From: Bugula neritina
Taxonomy: Eukaryota > Bryozoa > Gymnolaemata > Cheilostomatida > Bugulidae
NCBI GenBank assembly: GCA_964035545.1
Contig: OZ037768.1
Span: 17,293,875-17,357,874, forward strand
Direction of reading: 5' to 3'
Length of the DNA: 64,000 bases
Shown here: positions 34,001 to 59,749 of the stretch, piece after piece
Layout: each line of letters opens with the position of its first letter
Position numbering within the stretch: position 1 is the stretch's first letter
Translations under genes and position numbers: made by a program
Notes under the pieces: model-generated
Database searches by the model: none
What the model was told of the DNA's origin: nothing
Seen by the model: only the letters and a program-made list of their open reading frames with translations

Positions 34001-36867
34001 ATATAGCTACATTTTTCAAGCAGCAATAATATTGCGTATGCTTATTTTGTATTTTCTTAGCTACAATTTTCCAAAAGATAAGCAAAACATTGTAATAAGG
34101 AATATAATAACTTAGTAATAAAAATTAAATTTTGAGGACTCCTTGGCTTATACTCAGGAGTTATCTGACCTTTCCACTGTATACATTGTTTGAGCTGCAC
34201 CTTGTATACTATAATGCAATGGCCTGGCATTCCATAACAGCTATTAAGTAATTTCCTGTAGTAATTTGATTTGAGAGACTTTGCCTTTAAAATTTGAAGG
34301 AAATTGAGTGTATAATTATACTAAGATATGCAGCAGTGAAAATAATATGAACTTACGCTATTTGCGCTGTAATAATTTAATTATATATCTATTTAGTTAA
34401 TTACAATTACCAGTAATATAATTTATGAAACTATACAAGTTTGCCATTCCAACTAATATTAAATTTGAATATTTTTCTGCATGTATATTGAAAAATTTTA
34501 TCAAACTTTTAATAACTTTGAACTGTAATTTAAGGAGTTTTGGAAGCGATCAATGGGGTGCTTGATATTTTTATAGCTAAACTTGTGGCTTAAAAGCTAT
34601 AAGAGAAAAGCCGAACATTATATACACATAACAATTAGTGATGATAAAACTATGTTTTATAAATCCTAAGTAGCCATAGTTTTTAGCCTTTAGTCTAGAC
34701 GCAAGGTTGATTACCTTCAACCTCAACACCTAGCAACAAAATAATACAACAATGATCATACAGCTACCCAACACAAACTTTCATTAAGTTGTTTTTGTTT
34801 CATTAAGCCAACTCATTAAGAGAAAATTTCTTTTCAGCCGGTGAAAACAGTAACAATGCATTATTATAGACACGAATTGTCACCAGCGCCTGGCCTGCAG
34901 TGTTGATACACCACCCTAGTTTAATTGTTTGGCCACCGAGTCTGTCAGCCTGAGTGGGTGCCGATTCAGGCATAATGGAATGTGCTCCTGGCTACCACTG
35001 CAGGTGCTCTATGAACCCCAGGAATTTATTAGCAACTTGCAATTTTCTACATGATCCCCTATGCATTTAGCAAAATAAATGGAATGCTTTGTTGCAATAG
35101 ACATACCTGGCTAAATTTAAGTTCAACATAGCTATGTGTCTATGGCTATAATTTATTATAATGATGCTGTACACATCTATAGATGATTTCCAATATTTTT
35201 TTAGCTAATCTTGAAAGGATTCTGTTGTTTTTGATGGTTGAAAACTTGCTTATCAAATAAATAGAAGATATCTTCTAATAACTTTTCTTAAACAATATAC
35301 TCTCTTATAATGATTACTTGTCTAATAAAAACTAACCAAACACACTAGCAAGTTTCTCAGTTTCTTATAAACTCATGCCTTGTGTAAAAGTTTCAAAGAA
35401 AATGGAGAAAGTATAAGAGACGCTGACAGAGTTCTCACACAGACTTGACTGCATCTTGTGAAAGTCATACGCCCAGGAAGCATTGTTACTCGGTTATCAG
35501 TTGTCATATCACTGCCCTGAATAATGCAGACGTGCACACTGGAAAATTGCCTTTGATTTACAAATAAAGCATCTAGCATTATCCAAGCTGATTTGCCCTA
35601 TGATACCTTGTAGTTTATAACAAGATCTGGGTAACACAAAAGAAGCATTCTTTGGCAGATAAATAATGAAGTCTTTGTGAAATGTCATGGCGATTAGAGT
35701 AGTTTATTGTTTCTGTAGTTGAATTGCTGCAACAGTTATGCAACTACAGTTATATCTCAAGAGATGAGTCTAAGAACACGAGCTTGTATGTTTATATTCA
35801 TCTTTATAGTCCCACAAACAATGTATATGTAGAGAGATGTACATATTATATAAAAGAATCAATCAAATCTAACCAAGTATTGAAGTAACTGGTGCTACAT
35901 GCAAGATTTATCTTCATCACTATGTATTTGTATCAGGAGTTTCAGATGATTTGTTTTGTGTACTCATGCATTGTTATAAAATAGTATTAGTCAAGTGTAA
36001 AACCTCTCAAGGCCATAATTATTGCTGGTAGCAGCATGGTTATCTGCATATCTGGTTTTTTGAATGAGCTACAATGAAAAGTTATTACCTGCATAGCACT
36101 TTACGGCCTTAATATATGCAGCGCAGTGCAATAAAACTGCAGCATACGTTTTGCTATCAATAATGGTTGCACAGAATTAATGAGTGTTATATGGAAAGCT
36201 GCAACTGTTCCCACTGACTCTGGAATAAGATGCCACCTATTGTGTAGTCCAATTAATGAGATTGTAACACAATGCTGCAAATAGTTGTCACTGACTGTGC
36301 CATTCGACAATATGATACAAATACATGTTTGTATAATACATCCATGAAGATACATATACCTCTCTTAAACATCTCAACTTTAACCTATTTGAATTAATGA
36401 CCATCAAAAATTGTGTAAAATAGTAGCTACCAGCATTTAGATAATTGTTGCTGTTGGGTTTTGCCTAAGCAGCTGTATAAGTCTAACTGGCCATCATACC
36501 CCACAGATAGAATAATTCTCAAGAGTTGTCAGCTTTGCTACATCTAGTAAACAAACAGCATATTTGTGAATTATATGTCTTGATTACCTTGGCAGGTTGA
36601 AGTATAATCCTCACAGCAATCTCCCATAGTAATACAGCCCTCATCGCAGAAACATCTGCCCTTGTCTGACGAACTGCTTGACTTCATTGGTGTCAGGTTA
36701 AAGCAGCTGCTATTCTTTCCACTGCAGCACATACCAGCACAGCCAACCTGTGGTGGACCTGATCGTCTCTGCCATAGCAATTGATTACTTAGCGGAGAAT
36801 ATGCAGCTGAAGCTAATGCCCCAAACTGAACTAAAATTAAGATGGCAACCACTTGGTATGTGTTCAT
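31056..36867 (-). CDS. SBSPON: Secreted somatomedin B and thrombospondin type-1 domain protein (SBSPON homologue, 305 aa)
   Basis: Four minus-strand exons, 36867-36588, 33607-33401, 31991-31865 and 31359-31056, join in frame (phases 1, 1, 2). Exon 1 has a signal peptide (about residues 1-21) and a somatomedin B domain (43-92) with ten cysteines in the same spacing I recall for the human protein, including CFCDEGC and GDCCEDY. Exon 2 is one TSP type-1 repeat (EWTEYTECSRRCG, CRGQKC). Exon 3 is basic and Tyr-rich (KRYRSYIKY). Exon 4 is the Cys-rich C-terminal domain (RVCVECQTKAM, FWTAAM), ending ECTCNEKDGFIFV like the human C-terminus. Length is close to the usual 260-300. Expected to be an extracellular matrix protein. 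Read without splicing, exon 1 would stop after a few residues. The start is the first Met before the signal peptide. Confidence 0.92.
34840..35030. other. GC-richer patch in SBSPON intron 1
   Basis: About 190 bases noticeably richer in G and C than the surrounding intron (for example caccagcgcctggcctgcag and ggccaccgagtctgtcagcc). Six-frame reading gives short open stretches with stops and no family I recognise. It may be an old transposon or processed exon relic. Confidence 0.4.
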
Positions 36868-38922
36868 GGTGCTAAAGTCTTGAGTAACTTAAAGGGTTAC
36901 AATCTCAAAATACTAAGTTAGTGGAAAGTCCTCTGCTTCTAGGAGGCTACCTGTATCTTAGAGAGCTTCTGCATGTAAACCCTGTCTCTACCACATTTAG
37001 GAATAATGTGGAGAGCCCGTGGTGCCTACACTTTCATTGACCAATAGAAAAGGGAGGTGCTAATCAATCACATTCTAGCTAAACTGCAAGCAGATATATA
37101 GGCATTCTATTGGTCAACTGATTTGCAGCCCATAATTTAATGCAGTTGGGGCAACAAAACGGCCCAATGATAACCTAAGTCAATCCTTAAAAAGCTGAAT
37201 AGAAAATTATGAATTTAGAAATCTATATTTCGGGAACCTCCACATATGTTTATCCTTTCACATACGACATAAATTTATAGTAGATTCTACCTTAATGTTA
37301 TGTCATCATATATATACATATACATTTTTTATTAGGGAAATAAAAAAGCTACGCTAATCCTAATACTTGCGAAGAAGAGCATTCAGTGTAACCAAAGTCA
37401 CCTGCACTTTGCTATAATTGTTTTAAGCATTATTCTCAATGTTTTTACAATTTAGACAACACTCATTATATCATAATCAAAATAACTAATGAAATACATT
37501 TTTTCTTATACAGAAAATGATCTGAGAACTTTCCAATAAAAGCACTCATTCTATCTTTTTGTAATCGTAGCTAAAAAGCTACAAAATAATCATTTTGCAA
37601 TATATATATATACCCGCACTAGTTATAAATATTTAGTATGCATGCTTTTACTATTTGACATCCAGCTTTGAAAATAGTTCATTACATCGATAGCCATGTT
37701 TCCACACAAATTTAGTGTATAACTGCAAATTATTTATATATATTATTTTATTATTTTGTATTTAAGAACACATACAACATAAGCTAAGATCACAACTAAG
37801 TCTCAATGGTTTTTTTTAATTATTAGTAGTTGTTGTAAATAAAGTTTATGCTATCACTTTTACATTAACAAAATAAGCAAGCAGTCTCCTTTGATTTAAA
37901 TAATTAAAAATTACCTTAAGTGGGTTAATAGTCTTAAAAAGAATCTATAGCCATGGACATTCATTTTCGCACTAATTAGAAAGCACTCAATAATTACAAA
38001 GTATGTAATAAGTTGTTTTGTTAGTGGAAGTTTCACTGATCCAAGAGAGTTATCCACTTCTCATAAAAAGCTCTTGGTTTGCGGAGACTCTAATCAGCGC
38101 ACATCGCATTGAAAGAAAAGCCGTTTCCGATTCTGCTACATTGATGATTGATATTCACATTGACAATTCGATGACAATTATATTTCTTGTAATTTGGTTA
38201 TAGTAATACTAGTATTCACAAAAGTATCAAATAATTAAATTTAGTACTGCTAATTACTGCATATTTTTGTAAAAACGTTTATGTTGTAGCAAACTATAGT
38301 ATAAATTAAAATATATAATACAATTTAAATTAGATCTGTCACTTTAAGTTTAAGTTTATAATTATTAACTAGAGTTCCTCATCCTGTTCTAAGAAGACTG
38401 AGAGTATTGAAAATTTAAATTTCATCTGTTCTCAAAGTCAATCTGACTTTTGAGTATCTCGTTCTCAATTATTTCTTAATGTCAATGACAATCTCATTGG
38501 CTCTGAGCTTGACATTATCGTTCTACTTCTAGTGATTCTCAGTCATTCTTTAAATTATTCAGTTTCATTCTCATTCTGGTTAGTGATTAGATTACATTCA
38601 CTGATAAGTTAAGTGATTAAACATTAGTATAACTAAAATTATTGCTATAACTATTACTATTAGTTTATTACTATTAGTATAACTATAACTATAAGTATTA
38701 CTGTTACTGTTAGTATAATTATAAGATTTAGTATTATTCAAACGGCAGTGAAAAACTATTACTATTAGTATTACTATTAATGTTACTAACAATAGTCAAT
38801 ATTCAATAGTTTAAGTTATACTTATAGTCAATAACATTAAAGTTTCAGTTTAAACATTCATTGTCATTGTGATTGTCATTATCATCGTAGAACTGGAATT
38901 ATTATAAAAAATACAATTCATC
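36868..38922. other. Divergent intergenic region between SBSPON and SBDS
   Basis: About 2.05 kb separate the two start codons, which point away from each other. It should hold both promoters, but I see no clear TATA box or CpG island. From about 38600 it carries degenerate repeats of tattagtataact type. Confidence 0.5.
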
Positions 38923-41900
38923 ATGGCTATGATATTTACTCCTACTAACCAAAAACGGCTCACAAATGTCGCCATTGTTCGAATAAAAAAAGCTGGTAAA
39001 CGATTTGAAATAGCCTGCTATCCAAACAAAGTGTCAACTTGGCGTGAAAAAATGTAGGTATACACAAAATCAAATGCTTATGGCTATGCTCTTGGTCACT
39101 TGATGTGACAATTTTGAGGAAATTTAAAGTAAACAATAAACTGATTGAAGTGATCAATAATTAATTATAATTATAATATAAATATATTAATTTACAAAAT
39201 AAAAGCTAGTAGTAATACTAATAGTTATAGTATTAGTAATACTAATATTACTAGTAGTACTAGTATTATGCTGGCAATGTCAATATTAAATGAACATCAG
39301 CCGCACTGAGCTTTAAATCAGTCATGGCCATAACCAACTTGATTGTAGGGGCTGAGCTATTATTTATCTTCATTTCTGCACTGCTAGGCCAGCCTTGGTC
39401 TTGCGGTGAATAAATTTCAAGTTTAAGGCTTAGTGTTAGTCCATTGTGCTAATCAAGTCTGTTCAGCTTCAAGGGTTTTAATTTTCTCAGAATTGTAAAT
39501 GGACATGTACATGTACGTCAACTTGTACCTAAAATTATAAGAATTCAGTTTAGATTTGATAGGAGTGATTATAGTACAAATATAACATATGCCATACCCG
39601 TGCCCCATGTGTCATCCCTTATCTATCTCATTAAGTTTAAATTCAATAATCTAAGCCATGGTGTTTTATAGCATGTTGACCACAATGTTCATAATTATTG
39701 ATCAATTAAAATCTCTGAATGTTAGTGCCACATAGAGTCTTTGTATCCCAAGTCATAAGGACAGTTGATAATACGTAATCCCATAAAGGTAATAATATTG
39801 TAGTCATGCACTTAATCTCAAATATATTTTCATTGTGATAATTTGAAATTGGCGTTGTAAATAGATTTGCAAATTTTTGATTGAAACCAAATCAATCTTT
39901 GTATTATAAAAAAAGCAATTTTAACTCTTAAATAATATATATTTACTAAAAGTTTAAAGTAAAAATCAAGTTTTTATGGCAAATATAAAACAGGAAATAA
40001 GTTAAAAAATAAAATCAAGTTATAACTTTAGTTTCTATTACATTAAATCAACATTTTAACTCTAAACCTTATGTTAGAATGCTAGTATTGAATAAAAATA
40101 TGCCTCCAGTGCAAAGCCTTGTTAAGAGTAAAAAAGCCAACAAGCTAATGAATTTTGAAATTTATGTCATTTTACTTTGTTTAGTACACATAACACACAG
40201 GCTAATTAGTATCAAAAATATGATGTTAGTATCAAAATATGACGTTTGACGGTGTTTTGTATATGCTGATTTCAAATATGTATTGGAAAAAGAGCTTAGA
40301 AGGAAGTCTTACATCATTGTTATATTGCTCACTTTGCTCACCTTTTACCACCATATCCTGATTGGGTGGCGGGTTTTTGCCTAGTTCCCAGTTCAACCAA
40401 ACTAATCCATTCCACCCGATCACTTGTATTACTTTGGTTTAGGGCTAGCCAGCAAAGGTCGGCTTTGATTGTGTCACTACACTGCTATTTGGGCTGTCTA
40501 CGCCCTCTGCTTCCCCCACCCTCATCTCAAACACTCCTGATTTTATCATCTCCCTCTCCAACAAACATGGTCATACCATTCTAACTTCTTTTCTCAAAAT
40601 ATCTTTCATTGGCATTATATTTTTTTCTGTTCTCATCTCCACTTCTTTGGTGTTCTTCTAAACTCATTCCTAGGCAGTATTTTGACATGCAAATCTCACT
40701 GGAGCTAACCTTATCTATGAGAGCTCCTCATACAGGAGAGGGTCTCATTCCCGTATGTTAGGAATGGTTGTATAACAGTCTTATTTATATATGGATAATT
40801 TCAGGTGTGCTGGCATCTTTTTGTTGCAGAGTACTCTGCTTACCCCATGCCATTTTCTCCATACCCTAAAAATACGCAGCTCCATCTCCTTACGACTCCC
40901 TGGTGGATGGTGGTACCTAGTTTTCATCCTCACCTATCGGTGGCAGATACTCTGTCTTTGATTTGCTTAGCTTGATTTCAACACTCTTCATTTTCTCTCT
41001 TCATACTTCCAATCTTTTTCTAGAAGTTCGTGGCTACTATCACAGAGCACTAAGCCATCAGCAAATAACCTAGCTCATGGTGTATTTTCTTCAATGCTTT
41101 CAGCATTTACATCCATAATGATAGAGATCATTGAGCCTTTATTTCTACGGCCTCTGCGCTCCCAGTGTGTGTCCTGAGTCCTAACTTGGGTTAAGCAGTT
41201 GTCATACATATCTTGAGTGGTGTTGGTGTACCTTTCAGGCACCCCTTTCCACCTAAGACAGTACCAGATTAAGTTCCTTGAGATGGTATCGTAGGCCTTT
41301 TCTAGGTCTATGGACACCATATGCAGGTCTCTATTGTACTCCCTAAATCTTTTTTCTAATATGCATGAACAGATTATCTGCTCAGTGGTGCACCTTCTCT
41401 TTTCTGAAAGTCATATTGATTTTTCTTAGTGCTAACAATGTTGACGATTGACATCATTGCTATATTGTCTCATCAAAATGTTGTAGAATTTCTGGAAAAA
41501 AACAAGCTATTCTTGAGAGATAATTTTGCTGTAGTTTGTATTTCCTATTAGTAGCTAAGATTCTATCAAATAGATGAAAAATGAAGATATTCAGCATGTA
41601 CTAAATGAAGCTAGTGAGATATGGTTCGCTAACCACAATGCAAAAAGCATCACAAAAACTATGGATTTTGACTAGGAATTTAATGAAAATACAGAAAATG
41701 AAGCAAAACTTCAAAAAATATTTCTTCTAGTACCAATCCATATTTTCTAGACTTGAGTGAAATTAAATACATTGCAGTTCCAAAAGCAATAGTAGCGAAA
41801 ACACACAGTAAATGCACTGCAATAGTGATTGAGGCACAAAACCTTGAACTGTAGAAATATCCATGAAAAATGTTCTGGGTAATGCATGCGTAATTTGCAA

Positions 41901-44900
41901 ACATGTGTTACCAGTTTACTCCTTTTGTAGCATTGCAAGGGTGTGCAGTGTGTACCAGCAAACATTTACTCTGCTATGCGCAGATTATTACAATAGTATT
42001 GTGTATTATATACATATGGTGTGGATATAAATAATTGGTATGTTTACAAAAATGGCAACAATTGGTTTTGGTGATATTATTTGTAGAAAAATTTTAGTAC
42101 AATTTTCATTAGCTGAATTCACTTATTTGTGTCTTTAGACTAAAATTATAAATGTTAATTACTATTTTGATAGTGAGAAAGATATTGATGAAGTTCTACA
42201 AACTCACACAGTGTTTGCCAATGTGTCAAAAGGTCAGGTAGCAAAAGCTGAAGACTTGAAACGTGCTTTTGGAAGTGAAGATCATGGAGATATTTGTCTT
42301 CAGGTAGTTAGTGTGCACATCACGTACATACAGGCACACATGTTTCGATTGTGTTTAAAGAATGTGTCCAGCTAATCAGCTTCATTCAAAAGACATTTTA
42401 TATCTATCTGCATTCAAGCTGCTAGTTGTTAATCTGATTTTTCTTCTGTTTCAAATATCTTCTCATGGTTAGCTTAATTTAAGAGCATAATATGACAATA
42501 TGCTACTGCAACAGTGGTTCTCTACAGGCTAGATATTTTAGTATATCTCATTGAAAAGCTGCAGGCAGTCGAATGTATGTGTTGGAGTGTATCACTTTCC
42601 TGTAGTGGTCTCATCTCTATCACTCTTCTGATCTGCATATACAATATACAATCAGATTGCTACTTCTACACTCATATAATATTACCTCTCACTCCAACTT
42701 AGCCCTTCTCCTGTTACCTCATCTTTCAGTGGCCATGTAAACACGAGTAACTTGATTACTTTCTTCTAACACAGCGTCTTCCTGTGATGCCACATCTTTC
42801 TTGCATTTTAGACTTTATGAAGTAAAATGTGTGCTGTTTCAGTTCTATTTACAGTTTCCTTCAAAATATTTAATTTTAATGTGTTTCTATAACTTTCATG
42901 TTTTAATATGTTGTTAAAAAAGAGATTTGTTCAAGTATTTCACAGCATTTGTCTAATTTTTGTGGTTTCTTAAAGAACTGACCCCCTTTATTAATTATCA
43001 TACCCCTTCTCTATTGATATGCAGTGATGAGATCTTAGGGACAATATTACTCTGACTTAGTGCAGTTGTTAGTTCTAATTGAGCACTAAATGCAATTCAG
43101 TTTAGAGGCCAGCTTTGGGAGTCTCCTAAGCATTTGTTACCACTGCTGTTTCAGCGTCCACCATCTTTGTACTATCACTACTATAGTTCTTAGCTAATTC
43201 ATGCTATACAATTTTTTTTTATATATTTTTTTAAATAATGTTTTAGAAAAAAAACTAACACATATTATCTATTGTAAATATGGTAATTTACAAGCTATGA
43301 ATTTTGGTTCTTTTCTTGATCTAGATTTTGGGGAAAGGTGAATTACAAGTTACAGAGAAAGAGCGTGGGGCCAACAATGAGGCTCTATACAGAGATATTG
43401 CGACTATAGTGGCTGACAAATGTGTGAACCCTGTTACCAACAGACCTTATACCGTAACTTTAATAGAGAAAGCAATGAGAGATGCCCACTATTCACTGAA
43501 ACCTAGCAAACCAGCCAAACAGCAGGTGAAATGTGCTTTTTTATTGTTTTTCTTTTGAAGTTATCAAAGGCCAGATTGCTTTGGAGTAGAGTTTAAGTGA
43601 ACTGGTTGTTAGTGATGACCCATCAAGCTGATGTTAGAACTTATAATCTTATCTGTGGTCCATTTGTTGCAGGCTTTGTTAATCTTGCTGTTTAATCTAC
43701 ACTTTTATGGATAATTGCTTGATGTTTTGGAAGCCCAGTGAAACTGGTGACATTGTAATTTTGCAGAAGTTGACACACATATGTTGACTTTTGTGTTTAC
43801 ATATGCTTTCTGCCTTTAATCTTCTCATCAACTGTAAATAGAGTGTATAATTCTGAATGATTGCTGTGGTAGATAACAATATGGCAGCTGCAGTGTTAAA
43901 CTAACTTCTGCCCACAAAAGATTTCAATATTCCTACCTTTTTATTGATAGTCTTATGTTTCTGGACATTAGAAGTAATGGCTTTCATGTGTAACAGGCAT
44001 AACCTAGCTAAGCTAAGCAGTGCCCACTACCTGTTCTTTTAGTTGAATCTAGTAATTGATTAAATGCAATATTTTGCTTTGGTCTTCAGAATTTCAACCC
44101 CTTCAACTAATTTTAGATCCAACCATGTTTTCAGTAATAATGCAGGTGTTTTTAGTGGGTGGGCCCAGCGGTTGATTTTGCCTAAAATAACAGCCTATCC
44201 TCAAATTAAGGTTAGGGAATTACTTAATAACCTTGTTGAAAAAATAAAAGGTTTGCTTTATGCTATGTCCTATTGTAGCATTATGTGATTTAATATTTTT
44301 TGTTTTGTAAATTTTAGGCATTAGATGTAATACGAAAACTCAAAGAGTTGGGCCAAATACAGATTGAGCGAGCACAAATGAAGTTGCGCATTACAATACC
44401 AGGTAAACTTATTCACTGTGCACACTGTACAGTAATTAATTAGGCCCTTTAGTCCTTAATGCTTTTAAGTTCATTCTCTTCAGATTTGTTACATTTAAAA
44501 TCATGTTTGCTATCACAATATTATTTGTGGTAATGACTATACAGTTTCTTTTGGTTCAAGTTGTATTTCAAAACATAAACACTTTGGAGAATAACAAAAT
44601 GCACGTGCTGATCCTTAGATTTTTGTGTGGCTCGGTACTTTTTTGTGTGAGAATTTATTTTTTTCTGTCCTAGATCAAGTGGAAACTAACCACACTGCAT
44701 CATGCAATTTAGGCAATCTATTCAGTGTGGCCTTTTCCTCTGATCTTCACTGTACCGTCTTTCAAGAGGTTATCCATTGTATTTTTAGAAACTTGTAAAA
44801 CTGTAAAGAAAATAAAGGAATCTATAAAGCCAATGGCAAGTAAAGTTGAGAGAGATGATCCCTTTGAAATGGTGAGTAGCATGTCTGGGTAACAAGTGAT

Positions 44901-46324
44901 GTCAACATCTTTCTATTAGTACACTTGCCATTCCTAGCCTTGTAGGGCATAGGTTTCACTTCATGCTAGCCTATGATATTGTATACTATCTAAGTCCAAG
45001 GCTTTCATAGGGTCCTCCCTAATCTTTGTCTTATAGGTGTTGGATTTCCCACTAAATTTATGATTAATGCAGTATAGTCTACTGAATCACGTTCATTGGA
45101 GGCAGACAGGAGTAGAGGGCAATTTTAAATGGATGTTTGCTTGTTCCTACACCCATTGCTGATAAGAATATTCAGCCACTTCAGTTCATACCACTTGAAA
45201 GCAAGTGATATCTGGTTGCAAAATTTATGCTTATATGTAATTTTGGGGCACAGGTGGTTGAATAAAAGGCCCAAAGTGAAATATGGATAGTTTGCTATCA
45301 AGTGAAATCTGAAATACTTTTCGTTTTTTCACATAACCATTACTTAATCGTGTGTGTATCTATAGCAAACATTAGCATAACTATTAACAAAAAGCTTCCC
45401 ATTTCACCTGCTCCAATTATTTTGAGCCAGTTCATTCCAATAACTCCCAGCTAGCTTGGACTCTAAAGTTTATAACAATGCTCCGACCACAGGAATTTCT
45501 ATTTAAACAAGTCTATTTGTAAAGTGTTTTTTGTTGGCACCTTTTAATTGTATTGAAGATGTAATTGGATGTTATGGTCCCATATTCCACTTAATAATGC
45601 CATGAGATTGCTTATTTTCTTGAAGTTACTAATTTCATATTTCTTTCATTCCAGCTGGGCTAGTTAAACCCTAACCTATTCATTAAAAATTGAGAAAATG
45701 CTACTCATTAAATTAGGTTTTGCTTGATCATTTCAATAAAGGTGCATATAAATAAATCATTTTCATTGGCTGGCTAGATTTGAAATCCATTTTAAATTCA
45801 GAGGTCAAGTTATAATTTCTAAACCTATTAAAACTATCAGTTAACTGATTTTTGCTCTAAATCTTGGCAAAGTGCCCTACTGGATAGGCTAGCCATGTAG
45901 ACTTGCACATATTAAATTTTATGCATGAGAATCCTTTATGAATAAATTAGTTGGCAAGGCAGCTTGTGTGCAAACAAGTTAGTTAGTACAAACAAGACTG
46001 CAAATCTATATTTAGTTATGCTATTGATTTTGTTTAATTAAAATAAAAATTGGTCATTCATGTTTTGGAAGGAACTTTGTATTTCTTCAATATAAGCATG
46101 GGTATAATATTGTCTAATATTAAACAGAAACAAAGTTCAATCTATTATCTTGAGACTGTCAACACATCAATATGCATGTGGAATGTTTGTGTCTGTAGGA
46201 GGTGCTGGCAGATCCAGGTTGCTACAGAGAACTCTCAGATCTCTTGCAGCGAGAGCTCAGGGGTCAAGGTCAAATTGAGGTGCTGAATCTCAAAGAAATA
46301 GAGGAGGGAGAAGAAACACTATAA
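38923..46324 (+). CDS. SBDS: Ribosome maturation protein SBDS (251 aa, 6 exons)
   Basis: Exons are 38923-39053, 42174-42303, 43325-43525, 44318-44402, 44789-44871 and 46199-46324. Frames join exactly and the total of 251 aa matches the usual 250. By family knowledge SBDS works with the GTPase EFL1 to release eIF6 from pre-60S subunits in the cytoplasm. Exon 1 gives the start [17 protein letters not shown] and [11 protein letters not shown]. Exon 2 has [20 protein letters not shown]. Exon 3 has [14 protein letters not shown] and [12 protein letters not shown], the FYSH domain and the start of the central helical domain. Exons 4-6 cover the rest, ending [15 protein letters not shown]. Both exon 1 and its 3.1-kb intron are well delimited; the intron holds a decayed LINE. 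Conserved housekeeping gene with nothing broken. Confidence 0.97.
40380..41450 (-). pseudogene. Decayed LINE reverse transcriptase fragment in SBDS intron 1
   Basis: On the minus strand 41320-41075 reads [20 protein letters not shown] then KGVPERYT and TQDMYDNC, a typical non-LTR RT block. Upstream remnants of a GFRK...STTEQII type motif and downstream pieces ([21 protein letters not shown]) occur in different frames with stops. The wording resembles RTE-like elements. It is inactive, with many frameshifts, and sits antisense to SBDS. Confidence 0.8.
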
Positions 46325-46450
46325 GCAATGTTTTGATAAATATATGTGTTTTGTAAAAAATACAAATACATAAAAAGTTTCATTTGATAAGTAGGTGCAG
46401 CTGCACTTATTGTTTCTAAATTAAGCTGATGTTGATTGCTCTTGGTGAGG
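46325..46450. other. Tail-to-tail spacer of SBDS and USP40
   Basis: Only 126 bp lie between the two stop codons. Neither strand shows AATAAA inside it; GATAAA at about 46335 on + is a variant candidate. The two 3' UTRs must be very short or overlap antisense. Confidence 0.75.
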
Positions 46451-58993
<12,543 letters not shown>

Positions 58994-59031
<38 letters not shown>

Positions 59032-59484
59032 GACCTCAAAGGAAAAATGGCATATGTCCAATTTTGCGAATTTTCACAAATTGAAAATTAAAATTTGGAA
59101 ACTTGCAACTGCTATCGATATGAATCAATTCTAACCAAATTTGATATTATGGTTTTTGAACATGTTTCAAACAACTAGACAAAAAGAAATTTGACCAAGT
59201 TTACATAAATACACAATTTGCTAGTCTAAAAATATTTCACATGCGCACCGTCATTGGTCAATTGTTATCACATGACTGGACATAAGTTATTTTTCTTTTG
59301 TGATGACTGGACATAGGTCTTTGTTGCTTTGAGGTGGGTTTCAAATCCAGCCTTAAAACCATGGACAAAATTTGTTTTTCTCTTTGATAATTTTATGACT
59401 AAAACTTTAATACTTGAGCTATCCAAGGGAAGAAAAATCTCATTTTTTTTGAAAATGGACAAATGTCGTTTTTCTTTTGAGGTC

Positions 59485-59554
<70 letters not shown>
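58994..59554. repeat. (TA)n microsatellite split by the MITE-like element
   Basis: Two pure AT runs, 58994-59027 and 59489-59554, border the 461-bp inverted-repeat element exactly. Confidence 0.9.
59028..59488. mobile_element. MITE-like element with terminal inverted repeats, inside (TA)n
   Basis: The ends are tgaagacctcaaa at 59028 and its complement tttgaggtcttca ending at 59488; the match continues for about 38 bp with about five differences. The 461-bp unit has no coding capacity. It is flanked on both sides by (TA)n (58994-59027 and 59489-59554), as if inserted into a TA microsatellite with TA target duplication. A short direct repeat (atgactggacata) lies inside. Confidence 0.75.
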
Positions 59555-59560
<6 letters not shown>

Positions 59561-59592
59561 AACTCATGCACACGCATATGCATATAAACTCA

Positions 59593-59745
59593 CGCAATTA
59601 CGCAAGTTTATGGTCACCATCCCTGTGAGGAAACCATTGATGGAAGGAGTTTTTGTTAAATCGGCTAAGAACTTATTCAGATGGGGTACAGGAGCAATTA
59701 TGACTGGATGCTCTTCCATCCAATGGTCTTTGCCGGGCTATGTGG
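59593..59745 (-). mobile_element. SINE fragment, same family, minus strand
   Basis: Read on the minus strand it contains the core ggatggaagagcatccagtc and the tail ctcacagggatggtgacc, matching the copy at 6827-7050. The tRNA-like head is missing. Confidence 0.8.
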
Positions 59746-59749
59746 TACC

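Noticed and set aside
43328-43558. SBDS exon 3 read as a stand-alone 76-aa ORF
   Set aside because: It is an internal exon; its last codons run into the intron past the GTGAAA donor.
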